The position numbers and the translations under genes are program-made. Below, piece by piece: positions 15,804 to 23,884 of a DNA stretch of 64,000 bases; the first letter of the stretch is position 1; each line of letters opens with the position of its first letter. Origin of the DNA: Bradyrhizobium sp. SSBR45G (GTDB lineage Bacteria > Pseudomonadota > Alphaproteobacteria > Rhizobiales > Xanthobacteraceae); NCBI RefSeq assembly GCF_030159255.1, contig NZ_BSCT01000003.1:329027-393026 (forward strand), written 5' to 3'. The notes below the pieces were generated by a model. That model was not told the origin of the DNA. It worked only from the letters and a program-made list of their open reading frames with translations, and did no database searches.

Positions 15804-16463
15804 ATGACGCTGAAGCTGGTGATCGGCAACAAGAACTATTCCTCATGGTCGATGCGGCCGTGGCTGGCGCTGCGCGGCTGCGACATCGCCTTCGAGGAGA
15901 TCGTGATTCCTCTCTACACCAGCGATCCCGCCGACAAGGCGCGGATCCTCAAGCATTCTCCCGCCGGCAAGGTGCCGATCCTGATCGATGGCGCGGTGAC
16001 GGTGTGGGATTCGCTCGCCATCATCGAATATCTCGCCGAGCGTTTTCCCGAGGCCGCGCTGTGGCCGGCCGACGCGGCGGCGCGTGCGCAGGCGCGATCG
16101 GTCTCGGCCGAGATGCATTCGGGCTTCCAGGCGCTGCGCAACGAGTGTCCGATGAACCTGCACCGCGAGATCAGGCCGGTGGAGCTGTCCGCCGACGCCA
16201 AGGCCAACATCGCCCGGGTCGAGGACATCTGGCGCGACTGCCGGGCCAGCTTTGGGGCCGGCGGCCCGTTCCTGTTCGGCCGCTTCAGCGGGGCGGACGC
16301 GATGTTCGCGCCGGTCGTGACGCGCTTCCACAGCTTCGCGGTCCCGGTGTCAGCCGAGACCCGAGCCTATATGGACACGATGATGGCGATGCCCGCCTTC
16401 GCGGCCTGGGTGAGGGACGGCCTGGCCGAGACGTGGATCATCGACCGGGTCGAGAAGGTCTGA
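15804..16463 (+). CDS. Glutathione S-transferase family protein
   Basis: A 219-residue GST. The N-terminal thioredoxin-like domain starts with LVIGNKNYSSWSMRPWLAL (catalytic Ser/Tyr region) and has the cis-Pro and glutathione gamma-glutamyl site GKVPILIDGAVTVWDSLAI. The C-terminal helical domain follows from about residue 90. GGAGACGG precedes the ATG by 6 nt. It is flanked by unrelated genes, so it probably has its own promoter. Detoxification by conjugation or reduction is the family role; no substrate is implied. Confidence 0.9.
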   Translation: MTLKLVIGNKNYSSWSMRPWLALRGCDIAFEEIVIPLYTSDPADKARILKHSPAGKVPILIDGAVTVWDSLAIIEYLAERFPEAALWPADAAARAQARSVSAEMHSGFQALRNECPMNLHREIRPVELSADAKANIARVEDIWRDCRASFGAGGPFLFGRFSGADAMFAPVVTRFHSFAVPVSAETRAYMDTMMAMPAFAAWVRDGLAETWIIDRVEKV

Positions 16464-16546
16464 CCGCGGAAGATCCCGCGCAACCTTGACGCGGCCGCCC
16501 CGGCGCGGTCCTCTGAGCGCTGAGATCTCAGTCACGGGAGCCTTCG

Positions 16547-16915
16547 ATGGGACTGTTCGATACGCTGCGCAACTCCGGGGCGCTCCAGGGCGCCCTGGGA
16601 CAGCTGGAAGCGGCCGTGCTGCCGGTGGTGCTCAAGGAGGTGCTCGGCCAGGACGGGCAGGGCGGCCTGAATGCCATCGTGGCCAAGCTCGAGCAGGCCG
16701 GGTTGGGTGCCGAGGTCAAGTCCTGGCTCGGCAACGGCCAGAACCTCCCGATCTCCGCCGAGCAGTTGCAGGCGGTGCTGGGCAGCGATGTCGTCAGGCA
16801 GCTGGCCGCGCGCTTCAACGTGCCGGTGGACCAGCTGTCGAAAATCCTGGCTGAACAGCTGCCGCTGGCGATCGACCACGCAAGCCCCGACGGCAAGCTG
16901 CCGCATTCGGCCTGA
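16547..16915 (+). CDS. yidB: YidB-family (DUF937) protein
   Basis: A 122-residue small helical protein with the YidB pattern: MGLFDTL, GGLNAIVAKLEQAGLG, SWLGNGQNLPISAEQLQAVLG and LAARFNVPVDQLSKILAEQLP. The DUF937 repeats end with the QLP-and-D motif. Its function is not established; homologues are widespread in proteobacteria. GGGAGCC precedes the ATG by 5 nt. It follows the GST gene by 83 bp and may share its transcript. Confidence 0.85.
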   Translation: MGLFDTLRNSGALQGALGQLEAAVLPVVLKEVLGQDGQGGLNAIVAKLEQAGLGAEVKSWLGNGQNLPISAEQLQAVLGSDVVRQLAARFNVPVDQLSKILAEQLPLAIDHASPDGKLPHSA

Positions 16916-17111
16916 GCGGAAACCTGCCGGCCCCCGCCGGAACCGGTTCGACTATGGTATCCCGCTGATAGAGCAGCCGAATTGCGAATTTCCTATCTGA
17001 GGCCGCTGGCCAGCGCCGGCGGCTTCATGCTATAAGACGCCATGTTTTCAGTTACGCCGGCCCGGGCAGCGGGACCAGGGGCTCCTGCCGGCATGCGAGC
17101 AGGAGAGGGCG

Positions 17112-17303
17112 TTGAAACATAAGTTTCCCATTGGAACGACAGTCTATTTTACCGCGAGCAACGTGTCTCGCCCGGCGGCCAGTGGCACCTACGAGATCAT
17201 CCGTCAGCTGCCGACGGAAGGCGACGACTGCCAGTACCGGATCAAAAGCTCGACGGAAGCCTTTGAGCGGGTTGCCAGAGAGAGCCAATTGGCCTTGTCT
17301 TGA
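17112..17303 (+). CDS. Small conserved hypothetical protein
   Basis: A 63-residue basic protein. It has a TTG start with a strong ribosome-binding site (AGGAGAGG at 17101-17108). The sequence pattern GTYEIIRQLPTEGDD and YRIKSS..ERVARESQL is one I associate with small conserved proteins of Rhizobiales that probably form a compact beta fold. No function is known to me. It has no neighbour in an operon-like position. Confidence 0.75.
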   Translation: MKHKFPIGTTVYFTASNVSRPAASGTYEIIRQLPTEGDDCQYRIKSSTEAFERVARESQLALS

Positions 17304-17633
17304 GCGGGCCGGCTGCGCGCATGCCGGTCGCCCGAAGCGATGGTGCGCCGGCTGATTCTGCTGGTTTGGATCGAGGAAGGAGAAGCCGCAATCGCCACGG
17401 GGCTGACAGCCTCTGGGGCGAGGGTCTTGGAAGTGTTGCGCGATCCCTTTGGGGATAGCGGGTAGCTTCACACCATCCTGTGCCCGCAAGGCACATGGAA
17501 TCGTCGTATTGTCGTGGGGTGGGGCGGTCAGAGATTTGGGTGGTCATTTGAATTTGGTGATCGTTTCACGGGCGGCCCTTGCCGGGACGCCATCGGGGCC
17601 GTTGTCGTGGGCCCGCGTCAGGAATCAGCGCGC
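17304..17633. other. Intergenic region without a recognisable gene
   Basis: 330 bp between the 63-residue protein and the proline-rich membrane protein. Short frames here show no codon bias and no ribosome-binding site. I see no terminator with a T tract. It presumably holds the promoter of the downstream gene. Confidence 0.5.
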
Positions 17634-18626
17634 ATGAATTCCACTTTGCCCTCGTCATTCGACCAGCTCCTGAACTCGCCGTCGTTTCCGATGTGGCTCA
17701 CCGTGGCCGCGGCCGGCTTCTTTGCCTTGATCGTCCTGATCACGCTGCTCCGGGCCGAGAAGTCCGTTGCCAACGGCGCGCTGACCGTGATCACGCTGCT
17801 TGCGGTCGGAATCGCGGTCGCCTCGATGATGCGCAGCCAGGACGCCTTGCAGCGGGGCGGCAATGGCGATCCCGCGACGACCGCCTCGATCGGCCTCTCA
17901 CCGCCGGCTCTGGCCTGCATCGATGACCTCGCCGGCGACCTCGTGCTGTCGAATTGCGAGAGGGGCCTGTTCGGATCGGCCGAGATGACGGCGGCCGCCG
18001 TGAGCTATGCGGCGGGGATACTGACCCGGCTGTCCCAGGCCGGCGACCTCGCCAACGCCAACAAGGTGATGACAGCGGAGCTGCTGGCGCTGCGCCGGGC
18101 CGTCGAGCGCGATCGCTACGGGCTGATGGCCTATGTGCTGCTGACGCGCGACCGCTGCACGCCCAATGATTGCGTGATGTTCCGCGCGGTGGCCGACCGC
18201 CAGCAGCTGGTCAACAACATGGAGGGGCGGACCTATGAGGGGCTGGTGACGCGCTACGCCTCGCAGTGGAATGCGCCGCCGTCGGCCGTGCAAGCCCAGC
18301 CGGCGGCCGGCACCTTTGCCGGCCTTGCGCCGTCGGCGCCGCCCGGCAAGCCGACCAATGCGGAGTTCCCCAGCTCGGCCAACACCCCGCCGGTCAGCAT
18401 CATGAACCCCGAGCCGACGGCTTCGACGCGTTCGGTTGCGCCCGCGGCGCCGAAGCCGCCGACCCAGCTCGCGCCGGCCGCTGCAGCGCCGCCAAGTGTC
18501 ACGGCCAGCCATGCCCAGGCTCCGCCGGCCGCCGCAGCCAAGAAGGCGGCCGCGCCGAGGACGAAGCCCGCGGCGGCCGCGCCGCAGGCCGCGCCTGACG
18601 CCGCTGAGCCGGCCAACAACGAGTAG
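17634..18626 (+). CDS. Membrane protein with Ala/Pro-rich C-terminal tail, unknown function
   Basis: A 330-residue protein I do not recognise. Two hydrophobic helices near the N terminus (about residues 19-36 and 45-62) are followed by a helical, cysteine-containing region (ACIDDLAGD, SNCERGLFGS, DRCTPNDCVMFR; about 95-210) and a low-complexity Ala/Pro/Lys tail (about 230-330). The four cysteines in the middle domain suggest a periplasmic disulfide-bonded domain. ATG 17634 with AGGA upstream is preferred over a longer frame from 17514. The DUF1489 gene follows by 23 bp, so both are probably co-transcribed. Confidence 0.65.
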   Translation: MNSTLPSSFDQLLNSPSFPMWLTVAAAGFFALIVLITLLRAEKSVANGALTVITLLAVGIAVASMMRSQDALQRGGNGDPATTASIGLSPPALACIDDLAGDLVLSNCERGLFGSAEMTAAAVSYAAGILTRLSQAGDLANANKVMTAELLALRRAVERDRYGLMAYVLLTRDRCTPNDCVMFRAVADRQQLVNNMEGRTYEGLVTRYASQWNAPPSAVQAQPAAGTFAGLAPSAPPGKPTNAEFPSSANTPPVSIMNPEPTASTRSVAPAAPKPPTQLAPAAAAPPSVTASHAQAPPAAAAKKAAAPRTKPAAAAPQAAPDAAEPANNE

Positions 18627-18649
18627 AATGCGTTGATCGAACCGCCATC

Positions 18650-19090
18650 ATGCCCCTGAATCTGATCAAGCTGGCCGTCGGCTGTGAGTCGGTCAAAGAG
18701 CTGAAAGAGTGGATCGCCGAGCGTATGCTCGCGGCCAAGAAGAAGGGGCTGCCGCAGCAGCACGTCCATGTCACGCGCATGATGCCGAAGCGGGTGGAGG
18801 ACATCCTCGCCGGCGGCTCGCTGTACTGGGTGATTCGCGGCGAGGTCGCCGCGCGCGAGAAGATCACAGGCCTCGAGCCGTTCCGCGACGGCGACGGCAT
18901 CGGCCGCTGCCGCATCATCATGCAGCCTAAGGTGATCGCGGTGTCGCCGCGGCCGATGCGCCCGTTCCAGGGCTGGCGCTATCTCAGCGCAGAGGACGCG
19001 CCGGCCGATCTCGGCAAGGCCAGCGCGGCCAGCGTCGAAGCGATGCCCGAGCCGCTGCGCCGGGAACTGCGGGATCTCGGGTTGTTGTAG
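18650..19090 (+). CDS. DUF1489-family protein
   Basis: A 146-residue protein matching the alphaproteobacterial DUF1489 family: MPLNLIKLAVGCESV at the start, QQHVHVTRMMPKRVEDIL, GGSLYWVIRG and GRCRIIMQPKVIAVSPRPMRPFQGWRYL. These stretches are almost invariant in the family. The function is unknown. It follows the membrane protein by 23 bp. The gene ends ahead of a long palindromic intergenic repeat. Confidence 0.88.
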   Translation: MPLNLIKLAVGCESVKELKEWIAERMLAAKKKGLPQQHVHVTRMMPKRVEDILAGGSLYWVIRGEVAAREKITGLEPFRDGDGIGRCRIIMQPKVIAVSPRPMRPFQGWRYLSAEDAPADLGKASAASVEAMPEPLRRELRDLGLL

Positions 19091-19412
19091 CGGCTCATTG
19101 GCGTGAGCAACGCGCCATAAAGGCACTTCTGCCTCCACAGCAGGGCCAATGCATCATCCGCGCGGCGCCAGTTGCTGCGCCCTCTCCCCTTGCGGGAGAG
19201 GGCATGTAGGACAGTGCAACACGTGCGCTGGGGTGAGGGGTATCTCTCCACGAGCGCGAGGCGTGGATAGATACCCCTCACCCAACCGAGCGGGCCGAGA
19301 GGCCGTACATGCCCTCTCCCGCAAGGGGAGAGGGCGCAGTCACTGGCAAGGCGCAGTCGTTTCATCCGACTGGTTCTGGTTCCGGCGCTCGTGAGGCTTT
19401 CCCTCGGAAGTC
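19091..19412. other. Intergenic region occupied by a long palindromic repeat
   Basis: 322 bp between the DUF1489 gene and convergent panC. The only structure is the inverted repeat at 19177-19337. No coding potential is seen in the remainder. Confidence 0.6.
19177..19337. repeat. 161-bp nested palindromic intergenic repeat (REP-like)
   Basis: A 32-bp outer arm (19177-19208) is an exact inverted copy of 19306-19337; each arm is itself a hairpin around CCCTCTCCCC and GGGAGAGGGC. An inner 22-bp pair (19231-19252 with 19262-19283) matches with one mismatch around a 9-nt loop. The transcript would fold into a long stem between two convergent genes. Repeats of this type are common between genes in Bradyrhizobium. 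Confidence 0.8.
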
Positions 19413-20264
19413 TCACCCCGCGATATTGTCGATCAAGCGCGTGGTTCCGATCCTGGCTGCAACCAGGATCCGCCTCGGGCCGGACTCGGTCGGGGCGATC
19501 GGCGCCAGCGTCTCGGCGTGGCGGACCTCGAGATAGTCCAGGGTGAAGCCCGCGTCGGTGATCTCAGCTGCGCCGTCACGGACCGCGCGCTGCATGTCGT
19601 CGCCGGCGCGCAGCCGCTGCGCCAGTTGCTTCAGCACACGATGCAGCGTCGGCGCGGCCTGCCGCTCGTCTGCACCGAGATAGACATTGCGCGAGGACAT
19701 CGCGAGCCCGTCACGTTCGCGCACCGTACGCGAGCCGACGACACGGACGCCGAGATCGAGGTCGCGCGCCATCTGCGCGACGACGCGGAGCTGCTGATAG
19801 TCCTTCTCGCCGAAGATCGCGACGTCGGGCCGGCATTGCGTGAACAGCTTGGCGACCACGGTGGCAACGCCGCCGAAGAAGTGCGGACGGAAGCGATCCT
19901 CCAGACCGGCCAGCGCCGCGCCTTCCGGAACGATCCGAGTCGCGAAGCCGTCCGGATACATCGCCTTCGCGTCGGGGTGCCAGATCAGATCGACGCGCTC
20001 GGCGCTGAGCTTTGCAACATCCTCCTTCCAGGTACGCGGGTAGGAGCCGAAATCCTCCGTCGGCGCGAACTGAGTCGGGTTGACGAAGATCGACACGACG
20101 ACCTTGTCGGCGCGGCGCTTCGCCAGGCGAACGAGCGAGATGTGGCCTTCATGCAGCGCGCCCATGGTCGGCACCAGCGCGATGCTGGCTTTTCGCGTGC
20201 GCAAGGTATCGAGCTCGCGGCGGAGGGCGGTAACGGTGCGGGCGATGCGCGGATGTCGTGACAT
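19413..20264 (-). CDS. panC: Pantothenate synthetase
   Basis: A 283-residue enzyme that makes pantothenate from pantoate and beta-alanine with ATP, in the coenzyme A pathway. The signature motifs are present: the HxGH nucleotide-binding motif (H38-E-G-H41 in [12 protein letters not shown]), FVNPTQF, the GEKDYQQL phosphopantoate region and the KMSKS-like MSSRN. Length matches the family. No panB or panD is adjacent. It is divergent from mipZ with a 261-bp gap. Confidence 0.97.
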   Translation of the reverse strand: MSRHPRIARTVTALRRELDTLRTRKASIALVPTMGALHEGHISLVRLAKRRADKVVVSIFVNPTQFAPTEDFGSYPRTWKEDVAKLSAERVDLIWHPDAKAMYPDGFATRIVPEGAALAGLEDRFRPHFFGGVATVVAKLFTQCRPDVAIFGEKDYQQLRVVAQMARDLDLGVRVVGSRTVRERDGLAMSSRNVYLGADERQAAPTLHRVLKQLAQRLRAGDDMQRAVRDGAAEITDAGFTLDYLEVRHAETLAPIAPTESGPRRILVAARIGTTRLIDNIAG

Positions 20265-20385
20265 TTTTGCTCGATCTCACAGCGAAAAATCGCGGTTCTT
20301 CTGTTCGGCCTTGACGCTTCTGCGACCGTCCTTAACAAGGGCGAGGCACACCGCTCAGCCTACTTGAATACGCCTGTTAGCACAG

Positions 20386-20404
20386 CTCCGCATCACTTGC
20401 GGAG
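20386..20404. promoter_or_regulatory. Hairpin/dyad CTCCGC-N7-GCGGAG in the panC-mipZ intergenic region
   Basis: A 6-bp perfect inverted repeat about 120 bp upstream of mipZ. It has no T tract, so it is an operator or small RNA hairpin rather than a terminator. Function unknown. Confidence 0.25.
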
Positions 20405-20525
20405 TTGGTAAACGCACGCGCCAAGTAGTAGCGGAGGAAGCGTCCCCCGTGGATTCACGATGATGATGCATTTCACTTGACCGCAGACGACCGTGACTCG
20501 AAGATGATCGTAAGGGGTCGAAAAC

Positions 20526-21449
20526 ATGCTGGTGCAGACTAGCCAAGGACAATCGGGCTCGGCCCACGTGGTTGTGCTTGGAAACGAGAAGGGCGGGTCG
20601 GGCAAGTCGACCACCGCCCTGCACATTGCCGTGGCACTTCTCAAGGCTGGCCAGCGCGTCGCCACCATCGATCTCGACTGCCGCCAGCAGAGCTTCACGC
20701 ACTACATCAACAACCGCAGCGCCTGGGCGCGCCGCACCGGCCTGCGCCTCGAGCTGCCGACTCACTACTGCATCCAGCTCGGCCAGACGATGCAGATCGA
20801 CGAGAACGAGAACACCGAGTTCCAGCAGTTCATGGAGGCGGTGAGCGCGGTCGAACGGTCGTTCGATTTCATCGTCATCGATACGCCCGGCAACGACAGC
20901 TATCTGATGCGGCTGGCGCATTCGATGGCCGATACGCTGGTGACCCCGATCAACGACAGCTTCCTCGACTTCGACGTGCTGGGAACGGTCGATGCCGCGA
21001 CCTATGCGGTGACCGGTGAGAGCCACTATGCGGAGATGGTGCGCGACGTCCGGCGCAAGCGCCGCCAGGTCGATGGCGCCATGACCGACTGGATCGTGGT
21101 CCGCAACCGGCTGTCGATGCTGGGGTCGCGCAACAAGCAGCTGGTCGCCGAAGGGCTGAAGGATCTGTCGCTGCGGCTCGGCTTTCGCGCCATCGACGGC
21201 TTCGCCGAGCGCGTCGTCTATCGCGAGTTCTTCCCGCGCGGGCTGACCGCGCTGGACGACATCGACGAGGCGACCCTGGGCACGCGCCCCAATCTCGGCC
21301 ATGTCACGGCGCGCGAGGAAGTCACGACCCTGCTGCGCCAGCTCAAGCTGCCGCTCGACGAGCGCGGCCGCCGCCGCGCCGCCAACCGCGCCGAATGGTT
21401 CGCCCAGGTCGACAAGCCGCTCGATCTGCACGACATCATCAGCGCCTGA
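20526..21449 (+). CDS. mipZ: Division-plane positioning ATPase MipZ
   Basis: A 307-residue ParA/MinD-type P-loop ATPase. The deviant Walker A GNEKGGSGKST is at residues 19-29 (K22 and K27), the switch region has TIDLDCRQQSF, and Walker B reads FIVIDTPGNDS. QSFTHYINNR and the C-terminal RAEWFAQVDKPLDLHDI are typical of alphaproteobacterial MipZ. In Caulobacter it forms a gradient from the ParB-bound poles and blocks FtsZ assembly away from midcell. The gene stands alone, opposite panC. Confidence 0.95.
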   Translation: MLVQTSQGQSGSAHVVVLGNEKGGSGKSTTALHIAVALLKAGQRVATIDLDCRQQSFTHYINNRSAWARRTGLRLELPTHYCIQLGQTMQIDENENTEFQQFMEAVSAVERSFDFIVIDTPGNDSYLMRLAHSMADTLVTPINDSFLDFDVLGTVDAATYAVTGESHYAEMVRDVRRKRRQVDGAMTDWIVVRNRLSMLGSRNKQLVAEGLKDLSLRLGFRAIDGFAERVVYREFFPRGLTALDDIDEATLGTRPNLGHVTAREEVTTLLRQLKLPLDERGRRRAANRAEWFAQVDKPLDLHDIISA

Positions 21450-21897
21450 GCCCGCTCTGCGCTCCGGGGCGGGGAAGTGTCCGCCGCCGCGAGTCCGCCC
21501 GGCCTGAGACATCGTGCGCCTTGAACCAGTGCCGGCGCGTTGGTTAACAATACGACCCAACACCATGACAATGGGTTCTGGCGATCGCCGCGACTCCGTC
21601 AATGGCCCCGGCCGGCGGCCGGATTTGTTGCAGGTCAAGACCGAGGCCGTATTTTTCGCTAGATTACCGTCAAATTCATGACTGATTTGAACCCGACGTT
21701 CAGGGTTCAAGTCACATGGAAAGGGCCGGCGCGGGCCTATGCTGCACAGCAACTAGGTGCGCCGCACAACGAACGGGCGATGAATACACAACATTTGGCC
21801 TTCCTGTCACAGCGCCGTTACATATACTAAACAGAACGGGTCACGAGAGTCTTGCAGGTTCCGAACTACCTTTGATTGTAGCTCCCGAGGGACGAAC
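21450..21897. other. Intergenic region with one strong hairpin
   Basis: 448 bp between mipZ and the alpha/beta hydrolase gene. No convincing gene. The notable structure is a perfect 8-bp dyad at 21687-21710. The last 60 bp are AT-richer and probably carry the promoter of the hydrolase gene. Confidence 0.5.
21687..21710. promoter_or_regulatory. Perfect dyad TTGAACCC-N8-GGGTTCAA
   Basis: Eight-bp arms with an 8-nt spacer, about 190 bp upstream of the hydrolase gene. No T tract follows, so it is not a simple terminator. It could be an operator or part of an RNA hairpin. Confidence 0.35.
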
Positions 21898-22785
21898 ATG
21901 AAGCGTGGAATAACCGTCCTGTTGTCCGTCAGCATCCTGGCGGCCGTCGGCTACTTCACCGCGAGCAAGTGGGCGATCCGGCACGAGACCGTCCGGTTCT
22001 ACGACGCCTCTCGCGACAATCGCCTCGTCGAGGTCTCCGTGGCCATCCGCCGCGACAAGGAGATGCAGGCCGAAGCCGGCATGATCAAGCTGCCGGTCGC
22101 GATCCTCAATCACGGCAACACCGTGAAGTTCACCGAGTATTCGTTCGTGGCCAACGTGTTTGCCGCGCGTGGCTACATGGCGGTCAGCATCCAGCATGAC
22201 CTGCCGACCGACCCGCCGATGGTGACCAAGGTTGGCGAGCCCTATGTCGGCCGGCTGCCGCAGATCCAGCGCGGCGTCGCCAACATCCGCTTTGCGGTCG
22301 AGCAGATGCGCCAGATCCAGCCGAATGCGGATTACGAGCACCTGACGATGGTCGGTCATTCGATGGGCGGCGACATCTCGATGTATTTCGCCAAGCAGTA
22401 TCCGGACGACGTGAAGAAGGTCGTGACGCTCGACAATCTGCGCGTTCCGTTCGTCACGGAAGGCAAGTTCAAGATCCTGTCGTTCCGCTCCAACGACCCG
22501 CAGTTCAAGACCGATCCTGGCGTCATCCCGGACAACGAGATCTGCGAGAAGGAAGGCATCACGGTCGTCAAGACCGACTTCCAGCACAACGACATGCGTG
22601 ACACCGGACCCGACGAGGCCAAGTCGTCGATCCAGGCCATGCTCGACAAGTTCCTCGCCGACAGCGACAGCTCGAGCGACATCGGGCCGGTCAAGGCCAA
22701 GACGCCGCTGCTCGATCCGGGCCCGGTGGCGCCCTATGCGCCGGTCGGCAAGACGGCGACGCCGGCGAAGCCGCTGACCCACTGA
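21898..22785 (+). CDS. Membrane-anchored or exported alpha/beta hydrolase
   Basis: A 295-residue hydrolase with an N-terminal signal anchor (residues about 4-23). The nucleophile elbow GHSMGGDIS holds the catalytic serine, LPVAILNHGNT is the oxyanion-strand region, and NDMRD follows a conserved His (FQHNDM) that would complete the triad. The fold resembles dienelactone-hydrolase or PET-hydrolase-like esterases. The last ~50 residues are Pro/Ala-rich. GAGGGA precedes the ATG. The substrate is unknown. Confidence 0.8.
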   Translation: MKRGITVLLSVSILAAVGYFTASKWAIRHETVRFYDASRDNRLVEVSVAIRRDKEMQAEAGMIKLPVAILNHGNTVKFTEYSFVANVFAARGYMAVSIQHDLPTDPPMVTKVGEPYVGRLPQIQRGVANIRFAVEQMRQIQPNADYEHLTMVGHSMGGDISMYFAKQYPDDVKKVVTLDNLRVPFVTEGKFKILSFRSNDPQFKTDPGVIPDNEICEKEGITVVKTDFQHNDMRDTGPDEAKSSIQAMLDKFLADSDSSSDIGPVKAKTPLLDPGPVAPYAPVGKTATPAKPLTH

Positions 22786-22929
22786 CCGCCCGCGCCGGAG
22801 GTCTCTCGGGTCAGCTGGGAGTGATGCCGAGGCCGCAGATCCGTTGCGCCATTCGTCGTGGCCGGATGCGCCGCCCGGTGCAGTGGCGCAGTTCATGCTT
22901 TTTGCTCCGACACGCCTTATATACGGCTG

Positions 22930-23646
22930 ATGACACTGATCGCTGGCGCCATTGCCGTCATCACCCTCTATCTGTTGCTGCAGATGTTCCGCGCGGCCAA
23001 TCCGGCGGCGCTGGCGCGTGGCGTCAAGATGGCTGGAGGCGTCGGCTGCCTCGCGGTCGCGGCCTTCACCGGCCTGCGTGGCGAGCTGGTGGTGGCGATC
23101 CCGATCGGGCTGTTCGGGGCGGGGCTGTTGGGCTGGTCGCCGGACGGCCTCGGTCATGTCGGCAGCCTGTTCGGCCTGCGCGGGCCGCGGGCGTCCGGTC
23201 AGGGCTCGCGGATGAGCTCGCAGCTGATCGAGCTGACGCTCGATCCCCGCAGCGGCCAGCTTCAGGGCCGCTTCATCGCCGGCGTCCATGCCGGCCAGCC
23301 TCTCGACGCGTTCGATCCGTCGCAGCTCGTGGCGATGCTGCCGGGCCTCGACGCCGACAGCAGCGCGCTACTTGAAACGTATCTGGACCGCCGGTTTCCC
23401 GCTTGGCGTCAGCACGCGCAGCGCGATGCGGCAGGGGGGGAGCGCCGCGCGGCGTCGAGCTCCAAAATGACGCAGGAGGAGGCCTATCAGATCCTTGGCC
23501 TGCAGCCGGGCGCGGGGCGCGACGAGATCGGGCGTGCCCACCGTGCGCTCATGAAGAAACTGCATCCCGACCAGGGGGGGTCGACGTATCTCGCCGCCCG
23601 GGTGAACGAGGCCAAGGATACTCTGCTTCGTACGCATCACGGCTAA
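22930..23646 (+). CDS. Membrane-anchored J-domain (DnaJ-like) protein
   Basis: A 238-residue protein with two N-terminal membrane segments (about residues 2-20 and 45-70) and a C-terminal J domain (about 178-238) containing the diagnostic HPD in KKLHPDQGG, preceded by AYQILGLQPGAGRDEI. J domains stimulate Hsp70 ATPase. The topology (membrane helices then J domain at the end) resembles Tim14/Pam18-like or DjlA-like proteins common in alphaproteobacteria. ATG 22930 is chosen over an upstream in-frame start at 22858 that has no ribosome-binding site. Confidence 0.85.
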   Translation: MTLIAGAIAVITLYLLLQMFRAANPAALARGVKMAGGVGCLAVAAFTGLRGELVVAIPIGLFGAGLLGWSPDGLGHVGSLFGLRGPRASGQGSRMSSQLIELTLDPRSGQLQGRFIAGVHAGQPLDAFDPSQLVAMLPGLDADSSALLETYLDRRFPAWRQHAQRDAAGGERRAASSSKMTQEEAYQILGLQPGAGRDEIGRAHRALMKKLHPDQGGSTYLAARVNEAKDTLLRTHHG

Positions 23647-23828
23647 CTCCGGCAACGCCACCAACGCCACAAGATCAGAACCTGCTGCCGCCGCGGCCTT
23701 AAATCGAGGTCCGCGGCATTCGCCGTTACACGGCGCGATCGTTCTTCATGGTGAAGAAGTTCTAGCGGCAAATCCTTGACGAGAGGTTTGCACTGGCCAG
23801 CCGCGGCATCGCGCGCGCTGCCCCAAAT

Positions 23829-23859
23829 GAAAAGGCCCGCGCGTGTGTCGCGCGGGCCT
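23829..23859 (-). terminator. Intrinsic terminator of the D,D-carboxypeptidase gene
   Basis: A 10-bp GC stem (GGCCCGCGCG with CGCGCGGGCC, loop TGTGT). On the minus strand it is followed by TTTT, 25 bp after the stop of the minus-strand gene. Confidence 0.8.
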
Positions 23860-23884
23860 CATCTTCGGCGGTGATGCCGGTGAG

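Noticed and set aside
21841..23289. A 482-codon minus-strand frame across the hydrolase and J-domain genes
   Set aside because: It covers two well-supported plus-strand genes and shows no recognisable domain.
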